Assembly: GCA_003116975.1 (NCBI GenBank)
Contig: BGKB01000041.1
Span: 372,001-436,000, forward strand
DNA from: Aurantiochytrium sp. KH105
Taxonomy: Eukaryota; Sar; Bigyra; Thraustochytrida; Thraustochytriidae
Reading direction: 5' to 3'
DNA: 64,000 nt
Part shown: piece after piece, positions 38,973 through 48,586 of the stretch
Position numbering within the stretch: position 1 is the stretch's first letter
Layout of the letters: each line of letters begins with the position of its first letter
Position numbers and translations under genes: made by a program
Notes under the pieces: model-generated
The model's input: only the letters and a program-made list of their open reading frames with translations
What the model was told of the DNA's origin: nothing
Database searches by the model: none

Positions 38973-40074
38973 GTGAAAGATTCTTGTGAAGCAGTAGGAA
39001 CCGTAATTCTGTCCAGGCAGTGCGTTTTCCCTTTTCCCCAGCGTCCAGAGAAAGTGTCCAGTTCTCCTCCCTCGGCGAAAAAAGATACCGATTCTGTGTA
39101 TCTTTTGAAAGAAAGCTTTTGTTCAAAGCCCGCGAGAGCCTGGTCTGATGAGTCGGCGCTGCAGTGCTTTGACGCATCGTGAACTGTGCGACGGAGTACG
39201 CTCTCCCCAAAGAGTACCTGGATCAAGCTCGAAATCTTGTCAAGGCGATCGGCAAGAAGCTTAATATCGGCCAAAGTGATACCGACGACCGCGCGACTGC
39301 TTCCAGTTTTCCAACGGTGTTGTCAACTTTAAAGATCTCACGGATGTACCAAACCCCGCTGCTTTTCGCAATCTCTTCCCTCAAAATGCGCTCCAGAGAT
39401 TGGTACAGGACCACCATGCCGTACGCTCTCAGTGTCTCGAACAAAACGTTCCACAAGCACACTCGCAACGCGAATAAGGTCATCATTGTCTTCACAGAGG
39501 GCAGACCTTCTGCTCCCAACCCCGGAGAACGTACAGAAGGCTTGCCCGCTGACCACGCTCTCGACGTCGCTCGATACCTGCGAACTTCGGACATGCACGC
39601 TTGAAGCTCTCTCTTCCTAGCATGGAAGACACCACCGTCATTTACGTCTCGATTGGCGAAGATCCGATGAAGACCATGGAACTCATCTTCTCTGCAGGAC
39701 TCACTCAGATTGCAGCTGATGCTGATGCGGAAGCTGATGACAATGATGATTTTGTCGACGATGTGCTGGCAACGATACGCGGCGACTGCAAGGTGCCCTG
39801 CAAGAAGAACGTGCGCTACCGAGGCAGTCTTGTGACGAATCCAGAAACGGGACCGCGATACTTTCCTAACTTCGAGGATGCGCAAGCTTGCCAGGATCTT
39901 TTCAACTCGGAGGAGTGGAGCGAGACATGCACGCATTTCGCCTACCAAGGAAACAAAAAGTGGTGCTGTCTTTTTAAGGGTGTACCCCGAATGAAGATCG
40001 TCTGGGTCAAGTACGACTACGTCTCAGGCGACAAGACCTGTGCGGTTCTTTGGTTTTACAAAAAGAAAGCCTGA
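38973..40074 (+). pseudogene. Degraded vWA-domain protein with C-terminal Cys-rich (PAN-like) module
   Basis: Pieces of one von Willebrand factor A domain follow one another in different frames. They are a metal-site-like DESALQCFDAS (ending at about 39179), helix LDQARNLVKAIGKKLN (39208-39260), strand FQFSNGVVNFKDLTD (about 39303-39347) in another frame, and KVIIVFTEGRPS plus ALDVARYLRTSDMH (39477-39598). An out-of-frame stretch of about 38 bp precedes VIYVSIGEDP (39637 on). From there the frame is intact to 40074 and ends with a Cys-rich module (CQDLFNSEEWSETCTHFAYQ, then CC and C). The frame changes at least three times and the gaps are far too small for introns. It may be the decayed copy of a secreted adhesion-type host protein. 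Sequence error is the alternative. Confidence 0.6.
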
Positions 40075-40609
40075 CCAAGACATGGCGATCCCCAAAAGTG
40101 CAAAACAACGTCATAATTTTCTCACGCATGAAGTCGCGGAACAAGCCAATCGCACCAGCGCTCGCGTGCGGTGTGGCCGTGGGAGACGAGGCGATTGTAG
40201 CCCCCATTCGTGCCGGTCGTCACCAAAGTCCGACCACGCCTGCCTGCTCGTTCCGAGATTTATCTCCAAAGTGGGCTGTTCATTCTTGCCCACCGTGACT
40301 CTCATCTCATAAAGGTCATGCAATTGGTGACAGTGTCATCATTTTCCATATTAACCTTGCGATTTCCCATGGCGTTGTTCATTGCAGTTTGATACCGATT
40401 GAAACGTTGTTCAGTAGCCCGAAGTAATGCTCTTCAAAGTTTGCGCGGATGATTTTGTTTGTCTGTCTTGGGGTGGGGCTGAACGATAGATAGGTGACGT
40501 CGGCACGTGCCCCCCAATTGATATAGAAAGGGCTTCCGCGTCGTCGCGCCCACTTGCGCGGCGCAATAGAGCCCTTTACGTGGGCCATATCCGACTTACG
40601 AGCCGGCGC

Positions 40610-40616
40610 TATAAAA
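40610..40616 (+). promoter_or_regulatory. TATA-box-like TATAAAA
   Basis: The only clear TATA box noted upstream of a start codon in a GC-rich promoter here. It is placed 154 bp before ATG 40770 and 94 bp before the GTGC repeat. Confidence 0.4.
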
Positions 40617-40702
40617 CCCTTGCGCGGCGACACGACTTCCCTTGGCGCAGCAAAGCCGTGACGAGCCTCGCAACCTTGCTGCGCGAGGCCGCGTGCGGAG
40701 CG

Positions 40703-40732
40703 CGTGCGTGCGTGCGTGCGTGCGTGCGTGCA
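40703..40732. repeat. (GTGC)n microsatellite in a 5' leader
   Basis: About six GTGC units, 40-65 bp upstream of the CDF gene ATG. This resembles the repeat at 4702-4745. Confidence 0.85.
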
Positions 40733-40769
40733 TAGGCGCGCGCGCGTGCGCGAGGGACGCGGCCCGCCC

Positions 40770-42581
40770 ATGAGTGCTGCCGCCGCGGGCCTCTCTGGCC
40801 CGGCGTGCGCCGCGGGCCGCTGGCTTGCGATCGGGCGCCGGAATGGACTCGCTCTCGCGCGAAGTCGAACCCAAGGCGCCTCGTCGTCTCTGCCGCTGCC
40901 ACAACGCCTGCGGGCGCGGCGTCAAGGGTCTCTCCTGCGGGCGCAAGCTGCGTTGGCGGTAGCCTTGGACTTGCCCTGCGTGTGGCAGAGCGCCTATTCT
41001 TCGCGCCAGATGAATACGGATGTGCGCAGTGGCGGCCCAGTCGTGCGCACAGAGGCACAACCTCCGCAAAGAGAACTCGAGGACGAAGTGGACCTTGACG
41101 CCATGGACAAGGCCCAGCGCCACGTCACGTGGCTCGGACTCTATAGCAACGTCTTACTGGCCGGCACCAAGGGCTTCATTGGCTTCTCGAGTGGATCGAT
41201 GTCCCTTATCGCAGACGCCATGCATTCTGGATCCGACCTCTGCGGCGATTTCGTTGCGCTTGCCGCCATCACGCTCAGCAAAAGACCAGCTGACAAGCTC
41301 CATCCCTATGGATACGGACACTATGAATCCTTGGGGACGCTGCTCGTGTCAACATTGCTCGTTGGTGGCGGCGCGGGCATTGGGTGGCATTCGCTGAACC
41401 AGCTTCTGGTGGTCAGCGCCACGGAGGCGACAATGGTGCGCCACATTCCCGCAGCGCTCATCGTGATTGGCGCCTCAATCGCCGTCAAGGAATGGCTCTA
41501 CAGAATCACCGTGAAGGTTGGTCAGGAGACACATAGTCCTGTGCTTGTCGCAAATGCTTGGCACCACCGTACAGATGCACTCTCTTCCATTCTTTCGCTC
41601 ATTGGCGTCGGCGGCGCATGGTTTGGCTGGTACATGCTTGACCCTGTCGCAGGTCTCCTCGTCAGCGGAATGGTGCTCAAGGCTGGCGTGGAAATTGGCT
41701 GGGATGCCTGTCAGGACCTCACGGATCGACGGCGAGAGTCAGATTACGATGTCATTGGTGGGGTGTACAAGGTTGTTGAGAATCTTGCTCTCCAGCCCAC
41801 CTCTGCCGTCGTTGATGCTCACGACGTGCGCGTGCGTAGACTCGGGCACTATCTTCTTCTTGATTTACACCTTCGTGTCGAACCAAGACTCAGTGTGAGC
41901 GGCGGCTACGTTGAGAGCAATCGCGTGAAGCGACATATTTACAAGGCATATCCGCGCATCAGTGAAGTGATGATTCACGTTCAGGCGCACCCGCGCCGCA
42001 GCGCAATGGAGCAAAGTGGAGACATGGTCGATGCTTCCTTTGTTGCGTCAGGTTCGCCCCAGACGCTTGTCCAAGTTTCGCCCGAGCCTGCACAAACTCA
42101 ACGTGAAGACCAGCACGTTCAACAAGAAAAGCTGATCATGAACGCAACAAACGACGTTGAGCCGAAAAAGGTCCGTCGAGAGCTATCCTTGCATGCGGAG
42201 AGCCGCCAACCCATGGCGCCGCGGCGGTCTTTCACGCCCATTCCCAATCAGTTTGCCAAGAATGTTCGATCCCATTTGGAAATCGAAGGGGACGTCCGCG
42301 CTGCCGTGATGGAGGCTGCGGCGCGTGACCCCGTCATCAATGCGCTCTCGCATTGCCAGATCTACTACGACGTTGCGGAGTCTCGCGTTTTTGTGGAGAT
42401 CAATCTCGTCATGGAGAAAACGGTGACGCTCTTGCGTGCCGACGAAGCCGCGCAAGTCGCCAGAGAAGCCGTGCTGAGTATCCCTGATGTCTACTCGGTC
42501 GACGCTCACGTAGAGCTCGGAGATGAAGACACTGATGATGCGGAAACCACCGAACCTGAAAAGCAGCCTGCTCGTGCTTGA
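40770..42581 (+). CDS. Mitochondrial-type CDF metal transporter (MMT/MTP-like) with two C-terminal domains
   Basis: A protein of 603 residues. ATG 40770 opens an Ala/Arg/Ser-rich presequence (MSAAAAGLSGPACAAGR) typical of mitochondrial import. The CDF membrane domain covers about 115-330. The TM2 site DAMHSGSDLCGD and TM5 site AWHHRTDALSS both give HxxxD, and TM3 has KRPADKLHPYGYGHYESLG. The best match is the FieF/MMT1 branch that handles iron or zinc in mitochondria. After the usual cytoplasmic ferredoxin-like domain (LDLHLRVEPRLSVSGGYVES to VMIHVQAHP), a 130-residue linker leads to a second similar fold (FVEINLVMEKTVTLLRADEA to VYSVDAHVELG). That duplication makes it longer than normal CDFs (300-450). 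Confidence 0.88.
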   Translation: MSAAAAGLSGPACAAGRWLAIGRRNGLALARSRTQGASSSLPLPQRLRARRQGSLLRAQAALAVALDLPCVWQSAYSSRQMNTDVRSGGPVVRTEAQPPQRELEDEVDLDAMDKAQRHVTWLGLYSNVLLAGTKGFIGFSSGSMSLIADAMHSGSDLCGDFVALAAITLSKRPADKLHPYGYGHYESLGTLLVSTLLVGGGAGIGWHSLNQLLVVSATEATMVRHIPAALIVIGASIAVKEWLYRITVKVGQETHSPVLVANAWHHRTDALSSILSLIGVGGAWFGWYMLDPVAGLLVSGMVLKAGVEIGWDACQDLTDRRRESDYDVIGGVYKVVENLALQPTSAVVDAHDVRVRRLGHYLLLDLHLRVEPRLSVSGGYVESNRVKRHIYKAYPRISEVMIHVQAHPRRSAMEQSGDMVDASFVASGSPQTLVQVSPEPAQTQREDQHVQQEKLIMNATNDVEPKKVRRELSLHAESRQPMAPRRSFTPIPNQFAKNVRSHLEIEGDVRAAVMEAAARDPVINALSHCQIYYDVAESRVFVEINLVMEKTVTLLRADEAAQVAREAVLSIPDVYSVDAHVELGDEDTDDAETTEPEKQPARA

Positions 42582-43077
42582 AGCACTGAGTCATCGTTTG
42601 GGAAGAGAAGAAATGAAAAGTCCTTTGATGAGGTCTGCTTTCTTTTGTTAAAATCAGCACCAGGACTAGCCTCCTCTTTTTACGAGCAGCACAACCGTGG
42701 CAAGCTCCGCGCGATTTCTGCGCCTTTTTGAACATGGAGTTGGCGGGAGGGAATGCAAACTGCCTGAATTTGCCTCGGGAGATCTCTTGCTTCCGTTACA
42801 ATGTGAGCGACTTGATCCAGCAAGCCAACCTTTATTTTTTATTTTTTTGAAAACTTCTCCTGATTTTACTCAACAAAGAAATGGGAAATTTTTGCTGATT
42901 TTGTACTTTCAAGTATCAATCTTCCGATTCACGACATTTCGCGTTTCCTGCTCATTGCGACCACGCAACGATGCTTTGAAAGCCCATGTGCGTCGCTCGA
43001 AGATTCGGAAAGGTCTCGGAACGAGGAGTTAATAAAGGATGAGCACATTTTAAAAAGTGATCAGAACATTGCAATGT
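42582..43077. other. Convergent 3' region, T-rich
   Basis: About 500 bp, A/T-richer than its surroundings, with T runs at about 42833-42850. No gene is seen. Confidence 0.6.
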
Positions 43078-46000
43078 TCATTTTAAAACTGGGGCCTTTG
43101 ACTTTCCACATTCCTCCATCGGCTCCAAATGCGGGCGAAGCAAACCCTCGAGCGCAAGCACAGCGCACGCGCAAGATCGCGGAAGATTTTCCGGGAACTT
43201 TCTCCCAAGGTGCTCCTCGAGCTGTGGCGACAGCGAACTTGTGTCGGCGACCTCAAGCAATTCACAGCGAAATTGCACCTCGAGCTCCCACAACGTAGGA
43301 TGAAACTTGGACTCAAGAAGCATATTGAGCGCGGTGCTACGCTCCTTGCCGTTCGTGTCGCTGCTCATAAGGTCCTTCTCATCCAAAATCGCTTGCAGCA
43401 CATGGCTGAAGCCAACAAGTCCCAGGTCGTCAGCCAGCTGCGCCATTGACACCGCTTCGGCCGTCGATCGGGGCGCGCAACCGTCTTCAATCACGCCAAT
43501 GCTGACAAAACGGAGAATCACTTCCCATGTGCGACGGTCCACCACGTTTGAAAAAGCGGCGGCGTAAAGACAAATAGGTCTATCGGAAGTGGCCTGCGCA
43601 TTTAATGCACACGTTGCAAATGCGTCCTCCAATGCGCGTGCAAACACGGACGAGCGCACGCAGAGTTGGCTGCTGTGCGCGCGTATTGCGTCTGTTGCCA
43701 GCGTTGCATCTCCAGGACCGAGACGAATCTCCACATCGCCTTCTTCTTCATTCGCAGCGATCGCCGTCGATACATCAAGGCTAACGTGCGACTGATGCGC
43801 AAGGCTAGCAAAGCGAGCCTCAAATTCGTCAATATCCGGGGCCGTAGACACATCATCAGTGATGACCATACCAAGGTCCTCGAGAATCTGCTGTCCGGCA
43901 GGGTCTCCTTCCTGTCCGTATCTTGCCGGCTCAACATAAAGACGGGCATCAAGCCTTGCACCCTCCGCCTCGATTTGCTTGCGAAGTCGTGCGGGGGCGA
44001 GTGCCAGCACGCTCGATCCATCGATTTCACTAGCTGCGAGCATCCTAGCGACGTCCACGACCACGGAATCCGGTCGACGGCAGAACCGAAGCCCATGTCT
44101 TTCAAGCATTCCGCGTGGACACGAGCATTGGAGGTCATGGCCGTGCGGGAGGACGCATTCCTTTGGCGGTAGAATCACATGACGATTGTCCTTGCGCTTG
44201 AGCTTGCGCATGAGCAAAATGATGCGATTGCAAATGTCCACCAAGGTTTCGCTTCCCAACCCATCGACTGCAAATCGACATAGTTCCTCAACGTGCGCCG
44301 TGCGGATTCGTGGCGTGCCCTTGCGGCGCGCGAGGCCACGCGATGTGAGAACGTGGCGTTCAAGAAGAAGGTGCACTGTCTCAGTTGCCAGGATTTCCAG
44401 TGCAGGTAAAAGCCATTCGTTTGCAAGGACAAGCAAACTGACCGCGTCCTCCACATGCGCAAGCACCTCGCGACCATCCACAAATCGTTCAGTGTCTCGA
44501 TTTGCCGTAAATGCCGCCAGAGGCGATCCGCGAAGGGATCCCTGATATACAAAGCGAAGGGCGTCCTTGACGACTGCTGACGAATGATGAGAGAGATCGA
44601 CCTCGAGCGAGCTCGCTTCGCGCATGCCCCCACGGAACATTCCGGCAAACATGGGGCATCGTGCACAGAGAATGTGCCGATGAGCGCGCAGTATGAGCTC
44701 TCCTTGAACAATGATCTGAGCATCTGCGCCAAGTCGCTCTCGCTCTTCAAAGAGTCGTTCCATATCGCGGTGGTAGAAACGATCCAAGTTAGGTTTTGTT
44801 CGATTTTCTTCCTCTGTGCTCCCGCGATCTTGTGCTGTCACCTTGCCTGGGGTCCAAAGCAAGACGCAAGCTTCCAAATCAGTATAAGCATGCTCGTGCC
44901 CTCCTGCGGCAGATCGAGAGAAAGTGCTTTTGCAAACCTGGTGAACGAGTCTCTTGGCACGAGTTTGAAAACGTTCTGTCAAAGTCACGGGCGGATCCGT
45001 TTGCAGCAGAACGAGACGTAGTGCATCTAACGCCCGCTCCGTACGAGTGGTCGCTTCATGTTCTATGCTGGTACCCAAGCCCAAAGCTGCGTCGCGGATC
45101 TGGACGGCATCGCCAAGAGCGACGAGAGAGACTTCGGCGGCGCTAGGATTCGTGCGCATCATACTACTCCGACAAATGAGGCGAGCGAGAAGTGCTTTGG
45201 GTGGAGGTCCATTATCGTGCGCGATGGCAACAGCGAGTGCGGATTCCTCACGACCGTTCAGCTGCGAACAAGACGCACCTTGATCCAGGAGCTGCGCCGC
45301 CATGGCAAAGTGCCCCCCTCGCAATGCACTTTGCAGCACTGTATCGCAAGGCCATGACCAATCAAGCCACTGCAAGCATGGCTTTCCTTCGCGCTCGATA
45401 AATTCATCGACAACCCCAGACGCACCATGAAACGCAGCGAGATGGAGTGGACAGGGCGTGCATGAAATGGAGCTCGGAACCGCCGCTTGCGCCGAGAGTC
45501 CACGCAGTGGCGTGCCGCGATCCAACAAAAGCCTCACTGTAGAACGACGCCCCGCTGCTGCCGCCTTGCAAAGAGGAGTCCAATACGAGTTATCGACGGC
45601 ATGAACATCGGCGCCGCGAACAATGAGTTCCGCCACGGCCTCATTTGCGCCAGAAGATGCCGCGACGTGTAGGGGGGTTTCGTCTTCGCGGTTTCTTGCA
45701 TCAATGCGAGGACGCAAAAGAGCCACAAAGGACGCTGGGACTTCGAAGCGCGGCGCAGCGGCGACAGCCAGATGTAATGGCGAGTTTCCTAACTTGTCTT
45801 TTGCGACTGGCGAAGCTCCGTGATCGAGAAGGAGTTTCGTAGCAGCCGCGTCAATGCGGCTTGCGGCAACATGTAGTGGTGTTCGCCCCCGTGGATCGCG
45901 TGCCTCCAAATTCAGCCCCGCAGCGACCGAGTGACCAGCGCCAGCGCGCAGGGCGGCCTCGAGCAGGGCCTCGTCGCCGAGATGGCAAATGTGATGCAAG

Positions 46001-47283
46001 GCCGAAGCACGCTCCTCGTCACGGCCACGATTCAGGCCTGCAGCATACGTTCTCGGAGCCGATTCAGCGTTCCAGTGCACGAGCATTTCCACAACGCCTG
46101 GGCTCCGCGCCTCAACAGCCAATGCTAAGGGCCCCCAGCCATCACTGCGACATACGCCGTGCAAACGTGCCGCGAGTAAATCACCATCTTGCCGCACAGA
46201 ATTAGCCCACTTGACAACACCTGTCAAGTCGCCCTCGGCGCAGGCTTTGAGGAGAGCCGCGTTGCTGGAAGCGCGGTCCGCAACAGAGACATCATCAGGC
46301 TCTGCACCCCTATCATTGCTGGCGCTTGAGCTGGCCTCGGTGAATGCTGGCGGTAATGGTGACCTTGGCCTGACCTTGGTGCGGGCCTTGCGCTGTGGTG
46401 GCTCTGCAGTCTTTTCGAGTTCCTGAAAACCCTCTCTTGCAAAATACGAGCGCCACTGCTCGCGCAACTTTGATGCCCACTGACGCGAATGATCTCGTAC
46501 TTTTTCGTCGATGGCTTCGTGGAGAGTCGTCTCTACGAGTTCAAGTGCATTGGTCTGGGCCACTTCGCGAAGCAAAGTCTCATGATCCCGAAGAATACTT
46601 GCTGCGGCTTCTTCCCGCGCACGAGCTCTCCGGAGAAAGCCGTGAGCATTTGCACTATTTCTCAACGCGAGTCTTTCGAAGCCTTGAGGAGCTTTGTTTG
46701 TGATTGTTGCGTTCACGTCGGCGATGTTTCCATCTTCGGCCCTGGCCATGAGGGCATAGGTCTGCAAGCCTGAGCCAGGCTGCCATTCTGGGGCATTGGC
46801 TCGGAGATGATGAGTGGTCGTCCAATCTTCTCGTCCTTGTCCTTGTCTTCGATCTTGTCCTCGGTCTTGCCCTCGGCCTCGGCCTCGACCTCGGCCTCGA
46901 CCTCGACCTCGTCCTCTTGTGCGGCCTTGTCCATGACTTTGTCGTTCCTCCCGATGTCCTCGTCCTCGTCTTCGGCTTCGTGTGGTCCCGCCCTGATCCT
47001 CCGCGCAGGACTTGCCTTCGGACTGCTGACGTCGCCCGCGGGCATGCCTTGGCTGTGTGGCTCTGCGATGCTCGAGCGCGGACGCCGCGTCATCAGTGCC
47101 ACTCGCAGGCATCTCCTGTAGAGGGTCTGCGATTTGCGTCGGCGATTTGATCAGAGGATGTGGGCGGGTCGGCAGGCAAGCTGACGGACCCCGAAAGAGA
47201 CACACGCGGATCACTCTCCACGTTGCCGGACCATACTCTCTGGTGATGAGAGCCAGGTCCGAGCAGGAAAGGATGTCTGACAT
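43078..47283 (-). CDS. Ankyrin-repeat and double BTB/POZ protein (ABTB/BPOZ-like)
   Basis: A protein of about 1,401 residues from ATG 47283; ATG 47112 is a second candidate start 57 codons in. Residues about 100-160 are an Arg-Gly dipeptide run from a hexanucleotide repeat. At least eight ankyrin repeats lie at about 333-680 (GRTPLHVAASRIDAAATKLL, GNSPLHLAVAAAP, DETPLHVAASSGANEAVAEL, YWTPLCKAAAAGRRSTVRLL). A first BTB domain spans about 850-960 (ILRAHRHILCARCPMFAGMF), and a second, more divergent one about 1180-1300 (IRAHSSQLCVRSSVFARALE). This ankyrin plus two-BTB order is that of ABTB1/BPOZ, adaptors of cullin-3 ubiquitin ligases. A BACK-like linker lies between the BTBs. Cullin binding is inferred from family knowledge. 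Confidence 0.85.
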   Translation of the reverse strand: MSDILSCSDLALITREYGPATWRVIRVCLFRGPSACLPTRPHPLIKSPTQIADPLQEMPASGTDDAASALEHRRATQPRHARGRRQQSEGKSCAEDQGGTTRSRRRGRGHREERQSHGQGRTRGRGRGRGRGRGRGRGQDRGQDRRQGQGREDWTTTHHLRANAPEWQPGSGLQTYALMARAEDGNIADVNATITNKAPQGFERLALRNSANAHGFLRRARAREEAAASILRDHETLLREVAQTNALELVETTLHEAIDEKVRDHSRQWASKLREQWRSYFAREGFQELEKTAEPPQRKARTKVRPRSPLPPAFTEASSSASNDRGAEPDDVSVADRASSNAALLKACAEGDLTGVVKWANSVRQDGDLLAARLHGVCRSDGWGPLALAVEARSPGVVEMLVHWNAESAPRTYAAGLNRGRDEERASALHHICHLGDEALLEAALRAGAGHSVAAGLNLEARDPRGRTPLHVAASRIDAAATKLLLDHGASPVAKDKLGNSPLHLAVAAAPRFEVPASFVALLRPRIDARNREDETPLHVAASSGANEAVAELIVRGADVHAVDNSYWTPLCKAAAAGRRSTVRLLLDRGTPLRGLSAQAAVPSSISCTPCPLHLAAFHGASGVVDEFIEREGKPCLQWLDWSWPCDTVLQSALRGGHFAMAAQLLDQGASCSQLNGREESALAVAIAHDNGPPPKALLARLICRSSMMRTNPSAAEVSLVALGDAVQIRDAALGLGTSIEHEATTRTERALDALRLVLLQTDPPVTLTERFQTRAKRLVHQVCKSTFSRSAAGGHEHAYTDLEACVLLWTPGKVTAQDRGSTEEENRTKPNLDRFYHRDMERLFEERERLGADAQIIVQGELILRAHRHILCARCPMFAGMFRGGMREASSLEVDLSHHSSAVVKDALRFVYQGSLRGSPLAAFTANRDTERFVDGREVLAHVEDAVSLLVLANEWLLPALEILATETVHLLLERHVLTSRGLARRKGTPRIRTAHVEELCRFAVDGLGSETLVDICNRIILLMRKLKRKDNRHVILPPKECVLPHGHDLQCSCPRGMLERHGLRFCRRPDSVVVDVARMLAASEIDGSSVLALAPARLRKQIEAEGARLDARLYVEPARYGQEGDPAGQQILEDLGMVITDDVSTAPDIDEFEARFASLAHQSHVSLDVSTAIAANEEEGDVEIRLGPGDATLATDAIRAHSSQLCVRSSVFARALEDAFATCALNAQATSDRPICLYAAAFSNVVDRRTWEVILRFVSIGVIEDGCAPRSTAEAVSMAQLADDLGLVGFSHVLQAILDEKDLMSSDTNGKERSTALNMLLESKFHPTLWELEVQFRCELLEVADTSSLSPQLEEHLGRKFPENLPRSCACAVLALEGLLRPHLEPMEECGKSKAPVLK
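46845..46920. repeat. CCTCGG/CCTCGA hexanucleotide repeat
   Basis: About ten hexamers inside the coding region of the ankyrin/BTB gene, encoding Arg-Gly pairs on its strand. Confidence 0.85.
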
Positions 47284-47513
47284 CGAAAAAGCTAACGACC
47301 GAAGCAAGTACTACAGAGTAGCAATGTTGCATCGCCATCCATTCAGCGATCGATTCGTTGAGAGCTACAGTCATCTTCTCTTTCGATCCAGGACGTCGAT
47401 TTCACATGCACTCTCGATTTGAGTTGATGGACTTGCACGCGGCAGGCACGATACAGTGCGATGATACAGGGTGATGCAAGGCATGCGAAATGATATTTCG
47501 TCGCTTCTTATTA

Positions 47514-48586
47514 TCATAGCTGAGGTTCGAGGGGAAGGTCGCAAACGATGATCGCGTCGGAGAGGACATAATAACGCTGGACACTATCACCTTGTGAGAT
47601 GTATGGCACTCGCGAGATGGAGCGAATGCGAAAGCCTTCAGGCTGCAATACGCGTAATGCCAGGGCCTCGAGAGACTCTTCAAAAGAAGCCTTATCGCGA
47701 CAACGCGCTCCTTCCATTGGAAGAATTTCTGAAGGAGCAAGCTGGCGCGTGCCGGATTCTACAAATGGGCACCAAGGCTGAGTTCATTGAGATTGCGCAT
47801 GGGTCAGTTTCGAAAAATAAAAAAGCGCAAAACAAAAGACAAAATTGGACACGAGAACAAGAGCCTCCGGAAAAAACTTACCAGTACGACGGCGAGCACA
47901 AGTCGCCCTGTTCCCGGCTTGAGGCGGGCTTTGAGATCGCGAAGAAGTGTGAGGGGTTGGTCAGCGCGATCGAGGACGTTGAAGCAGGTGATCAAGTCGA
48001 ACTTTTCCGCATTCGAAGTCGGCGTTGGCAATGGCTGTTTTCCAGGTTCGTAGCAGCCCCATCCACGCGCCCTCAGCTTGGAAGCCATTACCGATGAAGT
48101 CTCCGTGGTGACGACCTCGTCAAAAGCACCAGCATAGCTCTCTGTGATCGATCCGTCTCCCGACCCAATGTCAAGAAGGCGGCGACGGCCGTGCGCTGTT
48201 GGTCCTGGGGCGGCCTCTCCGTTGTCGCCATCGGAAGGCTCGTCAATGGACATGGCGATCTCGCGAGGGCTAAAAATGTTCGGGCATACACGCGCAAGGT
48301 GAGCGTTCGAGAGAACAAACATCTTACCGCGGCCTGTCAGCCCATTGGCGTCAGTCCTGGACATGAAGCTGCGCAGCACGGAAGCAACTCCATCCCGCAA
48401 GACATTTGCCTGACAAGTTTGGAGAAATGCCTCCGTCTCCTCGTCGCGGTCAAGGGGCACCCACAAGGCGCGCACCTTTTCGTCGAGCGTGTCGAGGTTC
48501 ACCGTGTACCGGAGCGGCGGGTCCGGCCTCTCGTAGTCGCCCGCGACGCGGGCCGCACGTCTCGTGGTTTTCAGGACGCTGGCCAT
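47514..48586 (-). CDS. METTL9: METTL9 (DREV) histidine methyltransferase homologue, two exons
   Basis: Exon 1 runs from 48586 to 47882 and exon 2 from 47777 to 47514, giving 322 residues from the first ATG. Exon 1 has the family hallmarks FMSRTDANGLTGRGKMFVLS, the SAM-binding LLDIGSGDGSITE and CFNVLDRADQPLTLLRDLK. Exon 2 continues in phase 0 with PWCPFVESGTRQLAPSEILP and ends SRVPYISQGDSVQRYYVLSD-type, just as METTL9 ends. METTL9 makes N1-methylhistidine at HxH motifs. The frame is open 25 codons further up (GTG 48661) through a hydrophobic stretch (AALVVVLAVAIS) that would serve as signal anchor. No ATG precedes it, so an upstream exon or non-AUG start is possible. Confidence 0.88.
47778..47881 (-). 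other. Spliceosomal intron of the METTL9-like gene (104 bp)
   Basis: Donor GTAAGT begins at 47881 and the acceptor ACTCAG ends at 47778. A CTGAC branch-like sequence lies about 35 bp before the acceptor. Removal joins two exons in phase 0 exactly between VVL and PWCPFVE, at the position where METTL9 proteins read LVLPFHPYVE. Read-through would add 25 non-family residues and stop. Confidence 0.93.

Larger units (their letters stand above)
40075..40769. promoter_or_regulatory. Promoter region of the CDF gene
   Basis: About 695 bp. It contains one CAAGTG-type motif on the minus strand (CACTTGCGCGG, 40551-40561), a TATAAAA at 40610-40616 about 155 bp upstream of the start, and a GTGC repeat at 40703-40732. 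No gene is seen in 40075-40500. Confidence 0.55.

Noticed and set aside
39223-39948. 241-codon minus-strand frame
   Set aside because: vWA-like segments are seen on the plus strand; the minus product has no recognisable motif.
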